Source: Thermoflavifilum sp.
GTDB taxonomy: Bacteria; Bacteroidota; Bacteroidia; Chitinophagales; Chitinophagaceae
Assembly (NCBI RefSeq): GCF_014961315.1
Contig: NZ_CP063141.1
Span: forward strand, 2,391,173-2,455,172
Direction: 5' to 3'
Length of the DNA stretch: 64,000 nucleotides
The notes below the pieces were generated by a model. That model searched no databases and was not told the DNA's origin. It saw nothing but the letters and a program-made list of their open reading frames with translations. Of the stretch, positions 18,042 to 27,741 are shown one piece after another. Every line of letters begins with the position of its first letter. Positions within the stretch are counted from its first letter, which is position 1. Position numbers and translations under genes: made by a program.

Positions 18042-18456
18042 ATTACCAGAAAATTATTTTCGCGTATTCAGGTCGCTGGCACAGCTGATTGAAGAAAAAT
18101 TGATAGCGATGCAGGAGAGTTTTGTGCGCTTTCAAGCAGCTCCGCGGGTGCATCTGATTTATGAAAACGATCTGGATCAGCAAACCACGATGCTTATTCA
18201 AGAACAGATACAACAGATGTTTGCTGCACTTCAAGCATTCGTGATTCGCTATCACATCCCGCATAAAAGATTCAGTTTGCGTAAACAAATCATCATACAG
18301 AACGCATTTTTGTGGGAGGACTTAGAAAACTCACGTAGCCGGCATATTCGCGGCCATGGAGCTATCGATGAAGAGGTGATGCAGGATTTAGATGCGTTTC
18401 TGGATCAGATGATTGCAATATCAAATCGCATCGGTGAGATCTGTGAAAACAATTGA
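18025..18456 (+). CDS. Conserved hypothetical protein, coupled to CYTH gene
   Basis: The ATG at 18025 overlaps the last 17 nt of the CYTH gene, indicating translational coupling. The 143-residue product is helical, soluble and without a signal peptide or cysteine motif. It is rich in Gln/Ile heptad-like stretches (QEQIQQMFAALQAF) and ends in acidic residues. I do not recognise the family. The position suggests it is part of the crcB-DUF190-CYTH operon. Confidence 0.6.
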   Translation: MEQTIELPENYFRVFRSLAQLIEEKLIAMQESFVRFQAAPRVHLIYENDLDQQTTMLIQEQIQQMFAALQAFVIRYHIPHKRFSLRKQIIIQNAFLWEDLENSRSRHIRGHGAIDEEVMQDLDAFLDQMIAISNRIGEICENN

Positions 18457-18492
18457 TATCCCGTATGGTTCATCACAAGAAAACACAGCAAT

Positions 18493-18603
18493 ATGAGAAT
18501 CACTTATGTACATGCGCGAGAAGTGCTTGATTCGCGCGGCAATCCCACGGTTGAGGCCGAGCTTACGCTGGAAGAGCAGTGCGTGATGTTATACAAACCA
18601 TGA
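18493..18603 (+). pseudogene. 5' fragment of an enolase gene
   Basis: A short ORF encodes 36 residues, of which about the first 28 ([22 protein letters not shown] and neighbours) match the invariant N-terminus of enolase. The match then stops: the next residues (QCVMLYKP) and the stop codon replace the remaining 400 or so residues. The MFS transporter gene starts 4 nt after the stop. This is a truncated gene copy, so a rearrangement joined the start of eno to the MFS-dynamin-MutS block. The intact eno is not in this window. Confidence 0.8.
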
Positions 18604-18606
18604 GCT

Positions 18607-19812
18607 ATGCAGGATACACAAACACAGGTGAAAACGCTCCGTACGAGGGCTGTGCGTTTCATTGTATTTCTGGGGATCATCAGCTTGTTTGCCGATATGA
18701 CTTATGAAGCGGCCCGGAGCATCAACGGTCCCTATCTGGAAATTTTAGGGGCCAGTGCTACGGTGGTGGGCGTGTTTTCGGGTCTGGGTGAATTAATCGG
18801 CTACGGACTTCGCCTTTTTTCGGGCTATATCAGCGATCGCTCGCACCGATACTGGCTCATCATGTTTGTGGGATATGGGGTGAATGTGCTGTCCGTGCCT
18901 TTGCTGGCCTGGACGGGCCACTGGCAGTGGGCGGTGTTGCTTATCCTGGCCGAGCGGGCGGGCAAGGCCATCCGCAATCCGACACGCGATGCCATGCTTT
19001 CGTATGCGTCGTCGGTCACCGGTCATGGATGGGGATTTGGTCTGCACGAGCTGATGGATCAAATCGGTGCCACGATCGGCCCCCTGCTGGTCAGCGCCGT
19101 CTTATGGTGGAAGTCCGATCAATATACGGCGGCCTATCTTACCCTGTTCATCCCGGCCGTCCTGGCGCTGGTGACGCTGGTGCTGGCCAGGATAGCGTTT
19201 CCACGCCCGCAGGAATTAGAGATCAAGGTGGTTTCGTTGCATGAACACACTCGTTTTGCACCGGGCTTCTGGCTCTACACGGCCGCGGCGATGTGTCTGG
19301 CTGCGGGATATGCCGATTACCCGTTGATTGCTTATCATTTCAAGCAATTACATCTGATGACCGATGCCTGGATACCGGTGCTCTACGCCCTGGCCATGCT
19401 CACAGAAGGATTGACCAGCCTGTGGCTGGGCCGGTTGTTCGATCGGTGGGGCATACCCGTGCTGATGGGCGTGGTGGTGCTGAGCACAGCATTTCCGGCG
19501 CTGGTGTTCCTGTTGCCTATGCCCTGGCTGGTGCTGGGCGTATTGTGCTGGGGACTGGGTATGGGAGCGCAAGGCGCTATTCTGAAGGCCGTGGTGGCTC
19601 ATCTCATCCCCCGGCAGCGACGCGCCACCGCCTTCGGCCTGTTCGACACCCTGTTTGGCTTTGCCTGGTTTGCCGGCAGCAGCCTGATGGGATATCTGTA
19701 TGATCATTCCATCGGTGGGCTCGTAGCCTTTTCCATGGTGATGCAACTCATCACCCTGCTTTTGTTGTTCATGTATATAAAAAAACACCCATGGATCCGC
19801 GTGCATCGATGA
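18607..19812 (+). CDS. Major facilitator superfamily transporter
   Basis: A 401-residue membrane protein with about 12 hydrophobic segments. An MFS-like loop (SGYISDRSHRYW) lies between helices 2 and 3, and the second half repeats the pattern (LGRLFDRWGIPVLMG). The N-terminus VRFIVFLGIISLFADMTYEAARS is typical of a Bacteroidota MFS subgroup. The substrate is unknown; drug or metabolite efflux is a guess. The stop overlaps the start of the dynamin gene as ATGA (19809-19812), so the two are translationally coupled. The gene is visibly more G+C-rich than the crcB region before it. Confidence 0.85.
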   Translation: MQDTQTQVKTLRTRAVRFIVFLGIISLFADMTYEAARSINGPYLEILGASATVVGVFSGLGELIGYGLRLFSGYISDRSHRYWLIMFVGYGVNVLSVPLLAWTGHWQWAVLLILAERAGKAIRNPTRDAMLSYASSVTGHGWGFGLHELMDQIGATIGPLLVSAVLWWKSDQYTAAYLTLFIPAVLALVTLVLARIAFPRPQELEIKVVSLHEHTRFAPGFWLYTAAAMCLAAGYADYPLIAYHFKQLHLMTDAWIPVLYALAMLTEGLTSLWLGRLFDRWGIPVLMGVVVLSTAFPALVFLLPMPWLVLGVLCWGLGMGAQGAILKAVVAHLIPRQRRATAFGLFDTLFGFAWFAGSSLMGYLYDHSIGGLVAFSMVMQLITLLLLFMYIKKHPWIRVHR

Positions 19813-21506
19813 TATCCCCTGCGCATCAGCCGGATTGGATCGAAGCCGTTGAAGGGCTGTTGCAGCTCTCCGAGGGCTGGGTGGATGATCGGCTCAGGCG
19901 TGATATTCGCGAGCTGAAAAGCAAGGCACAGCAGGAAAAGTTTTACCTGGTGATGGTGGGCTCCTTCAAAAGAGGCAAGTCGTCATTGATTAATGCCATG
20001 CTGGGCGTTCAGCTGGCGCCGGTGGCGGTGGTGCCCCTCACCGCACTGATCACCTTATTTGAATATGCCGACGAGCCGTTTGCCGAAGTACATTTTTTAC
20101 ACCAGCCGCCCCGACGGATCTCGCTGGACGAGATCAGCGCTTATGTGACCGAAGCCGGCAATCCGGAGAATACCAGACAGGTGGCTTATGTGCGCATCGG
20201 CTATCCGTCGCCTTTGTTACGTAACATGAGCATAGTAGATACACCCGGCATCGGCTCGGCATTTGAGCACAACACGCAAACCACCCTTTCTTTTGTTCCG
20301 AAAATCGACGCCGCGGTGTTTGTGCTCAGTGCCGATACGCCCATCTCCAAAGCTGATCTGGGGTTTCTGCAGACCCTGAACGAGCAGGTGCCCCGCATCT
20401 GTTTTGTGTTGAATAAGGCCGATTTATTGACCGAGGATGAATTGCAAGCTATGTTGCAATACAACCGCAGTCAGGTGGCCGCCGTGATGGGCGAGGCCAC
20501 GACCATGAGCTGGGATGTGGTGTCGTGCAAGGCCAATGAAACGCGTTATCCGGCATCGGCATTCACCCATCGATTATTGCAGATGGTGGATAAGGAAAAA
20601 AGCCATATCCTGCAGCAATCGCTTCGTCGCCAGTACCGGCTGTTGCACAACCAGGTAGCCATGCAGTTGAAGCTGCAAAAAGAAACCCTTCTCATGCCCG
20701 TCAATGAGCTGGAAGAAAAGCAAAGGCAGCTGCAACAGGCCCTGTCGCTCATGCAACAACAAAAAGCTGAGTTTGAAACGTTGATTAGCAGCCGCATCAA
20801 ATATATCCAGCAGCAAGTAGATGAAGCCGTCCAGCAGACGACTCGCCAGTGGCGGACACGGCTGCACAAGATCTATCAGGAAGAAAAGCTGCATACCTGG
20901 CGGGAAATGCACTCCATGGGCATACGTCGTTATCAGGAACAGCAGGCGCATGCCATCATTCAGGCTTTCCAGGAGATGAAAGCCGCATTAGAACAAACCA
21001 CCCGTGCCCAGTTTCGAGAATTGCTGGAAACATATGCTTCCCGTTCACAATCCTTCTTACACGAGCTCACCCATCACCTGCATGCCTTGCTGGGCGTGGA
21101 CTTTCATCTCATCATCGAAAAATTTGATCTCGATGTATATACATCGTTTTATTTTGATTACGGCAAAGGATTAACGATTGCTTATATCCTGCCATCCATC
21201 TGGACACGCTGGTTTCCCAATCGTTTCACCATCGGTGGGTATATGAAACGATTGCATGCACATGCTCAACAATTGCTCACCATCAATGGGTCGGCTATTA
21301 TTTACGATTTGCAATACAAGATTCAAGAGTCGTTTCGCAAGTTTCATTATGATCTCGATCAGCATCTGCAACAATTGCTATCGCGTATTCAACAGATTAT
21401 CGCCGATACCCTGCTGCGACGTGCCGAACAAACAAGCGATATAGCCGGCCGGATTGATGCTATTGATCAACGTTTGCAACAGCTTGCGCTCTGGGAAAAT
21501 ATTTGA
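19809..21506 (+). CDS. Bacterial dynamin-like GTPase
   Basis: A 565-residue large GTPase. The G1 loop GSFKRGKSS is at residues 51-59, G3 DTPG at 144-147 and G4 NKAD at 202-205. The long second half is helical (residues about 260-430), with repeated Gln/Leu heptads forming a coiled-coil stalk. A hydrophobic segment (LTIAYILPSIW) near residue 460 could be a membrane paddle. Such proteins remodel membranes or guard against envelope damage. The ATG at 19809 overlaps the MFS stop (ATGA), which supports it over the upstream ATG at 19791. The MutS-type gene follows with no gap. Confidence 0.88.
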   Translation: MISPAHQPDWIEAVEGLLQLSEGWVDDRLRRDIRELKSKAQQEKFYLVMVGSFKRGKSSLINAMLGVQLAPVAVVPLTALITLFEYADEPFAEVHFLHQPPRRISLDEISAYVTEAGNPENTRQVAYVRIGYPSPLLRNMSIVDTPGIGSAFEHNTQTTLSFVPKIDAAVFVLSADTPISKADLGFLQTLNEQVPRICFVLNKADLLTEDELQAMLQYNRSQVAAVMGEATTMSWDVVSCKANETRYPASAFTHRLLQMVDKEKSHILQQSLRRQYRLLHNQVAMQLKLQKETLLMPVNELEEKQRQLQQALSLMQQQKAEFETLISSRIKYIQQQVDEAVQQTTRQWRTRLHKIYQEEKLHTWREMHSMGIRRYQEQQAHAIIQAFQEMKAALEQTTRAQFRELLETYASRSQSFLHELTHHLHALLGVDFHLIIEKFDLDVYTSFYFDYGKGLTIAYILPSIWTRWFPNRFTIGGYMKRLHAHAQQLLTINGSAIIYDLQYKIQESFRKFHYDLDQHLQQLLSRIQQIIADTLLRRAEQTSDIAGRIDAIDQRLQQLALWENI

Positions 21507-22850
21507 ATGATGGATACGCAAACATTATATGATCTCGATATTTTCCCGCGTGATGCAGTCGGACGCAGTGTGTATGAAATGATTCATTGTTTTACGCTCA
21601 CTACGGGCGGAAAAGAAGCCCTGCAGAAGCGCATGCTGCAACCCGATTTCGATGCCTCAGAGGTTAGGCAGGCCCAGCAAACGGTTCGTTTTCTCTTGCA
21701 GCATCTGGCGGCCTGGAAGCAAAGTTTTTCAGCACAGGAGATGAAGTATCTCGAGGAATATTTTCACAGCAACCTCACGCCGCTCGAGGAAGTCGATGCC
21801 CTGCACAGGTGGTGGTATCGCTGGCAATATGCATCCGACTACGCTTTTATTCAAAGCAGTATCCAGCGTGTAGCTGTATTTATCCGTAAACTATTTGCGT
21901 TTGTGGATATGCCTGGACATCAGGCTGCGGAAATCCTCAATGATGTGCATCGGATATGCGATAGCCTCTATACTGCCGACCAGAATGGATGGTTGACGGC
22001 GGCAGCAGATCATACGTTAAACAGTCATCAGGTTTTTTATCTCGATCATTTCATTCGGGTCTTGCATAAAACGCAGTTCATATCGCTGCTCCAGGCATTT
22101 TATACTTTAGACGCCCTGTTTGCCTGCGCCGAGGCCACACAGGTGTATCATTTCACTTTTCCTGTACTCACCGACCCGGGCCAAAAACTGGAGTTGCGGG
22201 GCTTATATCATGTGTTTTTACCGGAGGGCATCCGCAATGATGTGTATTTCGATCAACAGCACCCCTTTATATTTCTCACCGGCCCGAACATGGCCGGTAA
22301 ATCCACCTTGCTGAAAGCCTGCGGCATAGCGGTATATCTGGCACATCTGGGCATGGGTGTGCCTGCCCGAGAAGCCGTGATACCGATTTTTGATGCCCTA
22401 TTTACCGATATCTATATCACCGATCGGGTCGAGCAGGGATACAGCTATTTTTTCAGTGAGGTGCGCCGCATACAGGAATTAGCCGAGCAGTTGAAAGCCG
22501 GCAAGCGCATGTTTATTTTGATTGATGAAATGTTTCGAGGCACCAATGTCCGGGATGCATACGATTGTTCACTGGCGGTGGCTTCCCGGCTGGCGGCCCT
22601 GCACAACAGCTACACCCTGTTTTCTTCTCATCTCACCGAACTCGCCCACGCCCTACAGTCTGTTGACACTATCCGCTTTTGCTATTTTGATGCATCGGTG
22701 CGCAATCAACAGCCATACTTCAATTATCGGCTGCAAGAAGGCGTTTCTGATGTACGGCTGGGTCAGGTCATCCTCCGGCAGCAGGGCGTACTTGACCTGC
22801 TGGATCAAGGAATAGCGGTTGCTCGTAATGAGCAGGATACTACAGGATAG
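21507..22850 (+). CDS. MutS-family ATPase lacking mismatch-recognition domain
   Basis: The 447-residue protein has the helical lever region and ATPase domain of MutS but no N-terminal mismatch-recognition domain. The Walker A GPNMAGKS is at 259-266, the Walker B ILIDEMFRGTN has Asp340-Glu341, and SYFFSEVRRI and SSHLTEL are also characteristic. It has no Smr endonuclease tail, so it is not MutS2. The start codon follows the dynamin stop immediately. Function in repair, recombination or something else is unknown; Bacteroidota carry several such short MutS paralogues. Cotranscription with a membrane GTPase is unusual. Confidence 0.85.
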   Translation: MMDTQTLYDLDIFPRDAVGRSVYEMIHCFTLTTGGKEALQKRMLQPDFDASEVRQAQQTVRFLLQHLAAWKQSFSAQEMKYLEEYFHSNLTPLEEVDALHRWWYRWQYASDYAFIQSSIQRVAVFIRKLFAFVDMPGHQAAEILNDVHRICDSLYTADQNGWLTAAADHTLNSHQVFYLDHFIRVLHKTQFISLLQAFYTLDALFACAEATQVYHFTFPVLTDPGQKLELRGLYHVFLPEGIRNDVYFDQQHPFIFLTGPNMAGKSTLLKACGIAVYLAHLGMGVPAREAVIPIFDALFTDIYITDRVEQGYSYFFSEVRRIQELAEQLKAGKRMFILIDEMFRGTNVRDAYDCSLAVASRLAALHNSYTLFSSHLTELAHALQSVDTIRFCYFDASVRNQQPYFNYRLQEGVSDVRLGQVILRQQGVLDLLDQGIAVARNEQDTTG

Positions 22851-22954
22851 TTGGGTCTGGGAATCTCACTAATTTTCCGTGGCAAATGGCGAAGACACGA
22901 TGCCGTGGTTTATTCCGAATCTGCAAATGTTTTTAATGGTTTTAAAATATTTGA

Positions 22955-25094
22955 ATGGTGATGGAACCTGTAATGAAAGAAACTTTCCGACATGTGAGCT
23001 ATTTATGGGATGAGCAACGGGCTGCGGCTCTGCAGGGCGATGAGGTGGCCCTGCTCATTTATCGCTCCAACCTGCTGGGTGCGGATTTACGACTGACCAA
23101 TTATGCCGGCGGGAATACGAGCTGTAAGACGCTGGAGCCCGATCTGGTGACGGGCGAGCAGGTGCCCGTGCTCTGGGTGAAAGGCTCGGGTGGCGATCTG
23201 GGGACATTGACCCGCAAAGGATTGGCTGCCCTGTATCTGCAGCGGCTGGAGGCGTTGAAAAAGAAATATCGAGGCCTGGCATACGAAGATGAAATGGTAC
23301 CGCTGTTCACACACTGCCTTTACGACCCACATTCGCAGGCGCCTTCCATCGACACTCCCCTGCATGCTTTTCTTCCACATAAACATGTCGATCATCTACA
23401 TCCCGATGCTGTGATTGCCATAGCGGCTTCACGCGACGGCAAAGCCATCATGCATGAAATCTACGGCGATGAGCTGGCATGGATTGACTGGCAACGGCCG
23501 GGTTTTGATCTGGGCCTGAAAATGGAGGAGGTTTATCGGGCTCATCCCCATATCAAAGGCATCATCCTCGGCGGCCATGGCCTGTTTAGCTGGGGCGAAA
23601 CGGCTTATGAAAGCTATGTGAATACGCTTACCATCATTGAGAAAGCCGCCGCATATCTGGAGCGGCATTATGGGAAAAAACGTCCTGTATTCGGCGGTGT
23701 CAAACAGGCCGAAGTGCCACCGGATAGGCGACGGGAGCTGGCCTTGCGTCTGATGCCGTTTTTGCGTGCTCAGGCTTCTTCCCAGCAGCGGATGATCGGT
23801 CATTTTACCGATGCGCCCGACGTGCTGGAATTCGTCAACAGCCACGATCTGCAGCCGACTGGCACCGATGGGCACCAGCTGCCCGGACCATTTTCTGCGC
23901 ACGAAGATCCGCCCACTGGTATTGCAGCTAAACGGCGATGTGCTGGCCATGCCTGACGATGAACTGCGCCGGCAGCTCATCCCCCAGTTTGAGGCCTATC
24001 GAAAAGACTATACGGCCTACTACGAGCGACACAAAGAACCGGATAGTCCGCCCATGCGCGATCCAAACCCGGTCATCATCCTCTGGCCGGGTGTGGGCCT
24101 GTTTGCTTTTGCTAAAGACAAGCCCACCGCCCGTGTCTCGGCCGAATTTTACATCAACGCCATCCATGTGATAAAGGGCGCGGAAGCCATCTCCGAGTAT
24201 GTGTCGCTGCCCGAATCTGAGGCCTTCCGGATTGAGTACTGGCAGTTAGAAGAAGCCAAACTGAAACGTTTACCGCCGGAGAAGCCGCTGTCGCGTAAGA
24301 TCGCCCTGATCACCGGCGGATCGGGAGGCATCGGTCGGGCTATTGCCGAGAAGCTGGCCGGAGCCGGCGCCTGTGTGGTCATCAGCGATATCGATGAGCA
24401 AGCCCTGAAGACGACGCTCGAGGAGATGCAACAACGGTATGGCCGGGATATGTGCGCTGCTTTCCGGGCCGATGTGCGCGACGAAGCTCAGGTGCGGGAA
24501 GCGTTTGCACATACCATTTTGCAGTTCGGCGGGGTGGATATCCTCGTCAATTGTGCGGGACTATCCATATCCAGGAGCCTGACCGACACCACGCTCGACG
24601 ACTGGAATATACTGCAGGATGTGTTGGTGAAGGGACAGTTTCTCATGAGCCGGGAAGCCGTGGTGTGGATGCGTCGGCAATTACCCGAGATCAAGGGTTG
24701 TGATATCGTGAATATTGTAAGCAAGAACGCCCTGGTGGCGGGGCCCGACAATGTGGCCTATGGTTCGGCCAAGGCCGCCCAGCTGCACATGTCGCGTTTG
24801 CTGGCGGCGGAGCTGGGTAAAGACAAGATTCGCGTGAACGTGGTGAACCCCGATGCCGTGATCCGGGGAAGCAAGATCTGGGAGAGCGGATGGGCCGAGG
24901 GCCGGGCAAAGGCTTATGGCGTGAGCGTGGAAGATTTGCCCGCCTTTTATGCCCGGCGTACCCTGCTCAATGAAGAGATTCATGCCGAAGATATCGCCAA
25001 TGCGGTATTTGCGTTTGTAGGTGGACTCCTTTCGAAGAGTACGGGCAATGTATTGAATGTCGATGGCGGCGTGGCCGCAGCTTTTGTTCGTTAA
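22955..25094 (+). pseudogene. rhaD: Rhamnulose-1-phosphate aldolase/dehydrogenase fusion, split by a frameshift
   Basis: The intact family member is one protein of about 700 residues: a class II aldolase followed by a short-chain dehydrogenase, converting rhamnulose-1-P to DHAP and lactaldehyde and oxidising the latter. Here the first frame (22955-23956) has the aldolase with metal-site segment PHKHVDHLHPDA. It is correct to VNSHDL and then goes out of frame. The second frame (open from 23811) resumes in family sequence at SRLAPMGTSCPDHFL (codon at 23853). It carries the dehydrogenase TGGSGGIG, NCAG and catalytic YGSAK. One extra base near 23849-23852 (or loss of two) explains the break. It could be a real mutation, a sequencing error, or two separate working proteins. 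Confidence 0.85.
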
Positions 25095-25111
25095 TCCTTT
25101 AACCTTAACCC

Positions 25112-26395
25112 ATGCACCTATCATCCGAACAGATTCAAGCCTGTAATGAGCCGATGTTGCGCCGGCATCAGCAGGCATTTGCACAGGTATCCGCATATCT
25201 GCAGGACGAGGGTTTGCAGCCCGACGACCTGATTGCACAGATTCAGCAATTGCAGATCGCGATTCCCAGCTGGGCCCTGGGCACGGGAGGCACCCGCTTT
25301 GGGCGTTTCCCCATCGGCGGAGAGCCCCGTAATCTGGAAGAAAAAATTGAAGACGTGGGGTTGTTGCATGCGCTGAACCGCGCCAGTGGAGCGATCTCCC
25401 TGCATATCCCCTGGGATATTCCCGAGAACGCCGGACATATCCGCAGCCTGGCGACCGCACTGGGCTTGAGGTTCGATGCAGTGAACTCCAATACCTTTCA
25501 GGATCAGCCCGACCAGCCTTATTCTTACAAGTTTGGCTCGCTCTGCCATACCGATGCCGCCGTGCGTCGTCAGGCGATCGAACACAATATCGAGGTCATC
25601 CGCTATGGACAGGCACTCGGCAGTCGTTGTCTTTCGGTGTGGCTGGCCGACGGCAGCAATTTCCCCGGCCAGCGCAGCTTTGTCCAGGCTTTTCAGCATA
25701 CGCTCTCGTCTCTGCAGGAAATCTATGCCGCCCTGCCCGACGACTGGACGATGCTGGTGGAATACAAGCCTTATGAACCGAATTTCTATGCCACGGTGAT
25801 CCAGGATTGGGGAACCGCTTTTCTGCTCTGCCGCAAGCTGGGCCCCAGCGCACGCGTGCTCGTAGATCTCGGGCATCACCTGCCGAACACCAATATCGAG
25901 CAGATTGTGGCTACCCTGATGATGGAAGATATGCTGGGTGGATTTCATTTCAACGACTCCAAATACGGCGATGACGATCTCACGGTAGGCAGCATCAAGC
26001 CTTACCAGTTGTTCTTGATTTTCCATGAGCTGGTGAGCGGCTTTCAGGCACGAGGGCGAGGGGTCGACAGCCTGGCGTGGATGATCGATGCCAGCCACAA
26101 TACGAAAGACCCGCTGGAAGACCTGCTGCAGTCGGTCGAAGCCATCCAACTGGCTTTTGCACAAGCGCTGATTATCGATCGAAAAAGCCTGGAAGAAGCC
26201 CAGCAGCAAAACGATGTGGCCTGGTGCCAGGAGCTGCTGCAAAAAGCATTTCGCACCGACCTGCGCGCGTTGATAGCCGAAGCACGCTTGCGTGCGGGCG
26301 GTGCCCTCTCACCCCTGCAGGCCTACCGCCAGCTGCAGGTCAGGCAGCAGCTAATAGCACATCGCGGTAAAAAGGCCGTCGCCACCGGACTCTGA
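25112..26395 (+). CDS. rhaI: L-rhamnose isomerase (RhaI type)
   Basis: A 427-residue TIM-barrel sugar isomerase converting L-rhamnose to L-rhamnulose, resembling the Pseudomonas/Gram-positive RhaI rather than E. coli RhaA. Metal ligands fit VEYKPYEPNFYATVIQDWG (Glu), DLGHHLPNTN (Asp/His) and GFHFNDSKYGDDDL (His and Asp residues). The N-terminal FPIGGEPRNLEEKIED segment is also typical. It starts 17 bp after the aldolase-dehydrogenase gene and 8 bp before the kinase gene, forming a compact rhamnose operon. Confidence 0.88.
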   Translation: MHLSSEQIQACNEPMLRRHQQAFAQVSAYLQDEGLQPDDLIAQIQQLQIAIPSWALGTGGTRFGRFPIGGEPRNLEEKIEDVGLLHALNRASGAISLHIPWDIPENAGHIRSLATALGLRFDAVNSNTFQDQPDQPYSYKFGSLCHTDAAVRRQAIEHNIEVIRYGQALGSRCLSVWLADGSNFPGQRSFVQAFQHTLSSLQEIYAALPDDWTMLVEYKPYEPNFYATVIQDWGTAFLLCRKLGPSARVLVDLGHHLPNTNIEQIVATLMMEDMLGGFHFNDSKYGDDDLTVGSIKPYQLFLIFHELVSGFQARGRGVDSLAWMIDASHNTKDPLEDLLQSVEAIQLAFAQALIIDRKSLEEAQQQNDVAWCQELLQKAFRTDLRALIAEARLRAGGALSPLQAYRQLQVRQQLIAHRGKKAVATGL

Positions 26396-26403
26396 ATAAA
26401 AGC

Positions 26404-27741
26404 ATGACAGGCATGAAAGCGAAACTACCCTGTGTGGCCGTTTTCGACATCGGCCGAACGAATAAAAAATTTTTGCTTTTCGACTCCCGGTATCAGCCCG
26501 TTCACCAGGCGGCCGAAGCCATACCCGATAGGCTGGATGAAGATGGGGAGCCCTGCGAGGATATCCAAGCCATCGCCCGCTGGATGAGGCAGGTCTGGCG
26601 GCAGGTGGAGGAAAAAGAAGATGTAGAAGTGCTGGCCCTGAATATCTCCGCACACGGCGCCGGCCTGGTTCATCTCAACGAAGCCGGACAGGTGGTAGGA
26701 CATTTGTACTCCTACCTTAAGCCCTTTCCCGATAAACTCAGGCAGCAGTTTTTTGATGCTTACGGTCCCGAAGCCGAGCTTTGTTTGAGCACGGCATCAC
26801 CGTATCTGGGCATGTTGAACAGCGGGCTGCAGCTCTACTGGATCAAATATGCCAGGCCGCAATTATTCCACCAGATTGCTTATAGCCTGCATCTGCCCCA
26901 GTATGCCGCCTATCTGTTTTCCGGCCGCATGTGCAGCGAATATACCAGCATAGGCTGCCATACCCTGATGTGGGATTACACCCGACATGATTATCATCAC
27001 TGGATGAAAGCAGAAGGGTTTGAACGTTTATTTCCGCCTGTCGTCAGCTCAAAATGGTATGGCTATACGCGGTTTCGCGAAGGCATGATTCCCGTAGGCA
27101 CGGGATTGCACGACAGCTCAGCGGCTTTGCTGACTTATTTGAGTCTGGACGACGGTCCGTTTCTCTTATTATCTACCGGCACCTGGGGCATTACCCTGAA
27201 TCCCTTTGCCCAACACCTGCTCACACCCGAAGAACTCAAGCACGATTGTTTGCTGTATATGCTTCCATCGGGCAGGCCGGTGAAGGCTTCGCGTTATTTT
27301 CTCGGGCATTTGCATGATGAGCAGGTCGAGCGTATCTGTAAGCATTTTGCTATACAGCCCGTCGTACTGCTGAATACCGTCCAGGCCAGGAGCATGCATC
27401 CGGAATGGATGCATCAAAGCGCAATCGAAGCCGATTTTGTAAACCATCCCGAACAGCTCCAGCATTTTGACAGCCCGGAAGAAGCTTATCTGGCCTGTCT
27501 GCGCCCCTTGGTGAAAGCCCAGGTCAAAGCCGTTCGGCTGGCTGCAGAGAGCGACGGCCGCATACCCAGGTTATATGTAGATGGAGGCTTCACCCGTAAT
27601 CGGGCTTTCATGCAGCTGTTGCATGAAGCGCTTCCTCAAACCCGCATCATCACGCCCGATATGCCCGACGGTACGATGTTAGGCGCTGCACGTTATCTGG
27701 ATATTTTTTCTACACATTATCCGCAACACGTGCAGGTTTAA
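26404..27741 (+). CDS. rhaB: FGGY carbohydrate kinase, probable L-rhamnulokinase
   Basis: The 445-residue protein has both FGGY actin-like lobes: N-terminal FDIGRTNKKFLLF (phosphate-1), SAHGAGLVHL, GTGLHDSSAALLTYL, the phosphate-2 segment LLSTGTWGITL, and the adenosine motif VDGGFTRNRAFMQLL near the C-terminus. Position after aldolase and isomerase genes makes phosphorylation of L-rhamnulose the natural role. Its stop codon overlaps the convergent GntR gene by 4 nt (27738-27741). Confidence 0.85.
   Translation: MTGMKAKLPCVAVFDIGRTNKKFLLFDSRYQPVHQAAEAIPDRLDEDGEPCEDIQAIARWMRQVWRQVEEKEDVEVLALNISAHGAGLVHLNEAGQVVGHLYSYLKPFPDKLRQQFFDAYGPEAELCLSTASPYLGMLNSGLQLYWIKYARPQLFHQIAYSLHLPQYAAYLFSGRMCSEYTSIGCHTLMWDYTRHDYHHWMKAEGFERLFPPVVSSKWYGYTRFREGMIPVGTGLHDSSAALLTYLSLDDGPFLLLSTGTWGITLNPFAQHLLTPEELKHDCLLYMLPSGRPVKASRYFLGHLHDEQVERICKHFAIQPVVLLNTVQARSMHPEWMHQSAIEADFVNHPEQLQHFDSPEEAYLACLRPLVKAQVKAVRLAAESDGRIPRLYVDGGFTRNRAFMQLLHEALPQTRIITPDMPDGTMLGAARYLDIFSTHYPQHVQV

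Noticed and set aside
18607..22850. Named anti-phage defence system
   Set aside because: Dynamin-like and MutS-type proteins are suggestive, but no known defence effector, nuclease or toxin is present, so only a hypothesis is reported.
25121..26242. 373-residue reverse ORF opposite rhaI
   Set aside because: Long, but without family features; the forward frame is a clear L-rhamnose isomerase and fits the operon.
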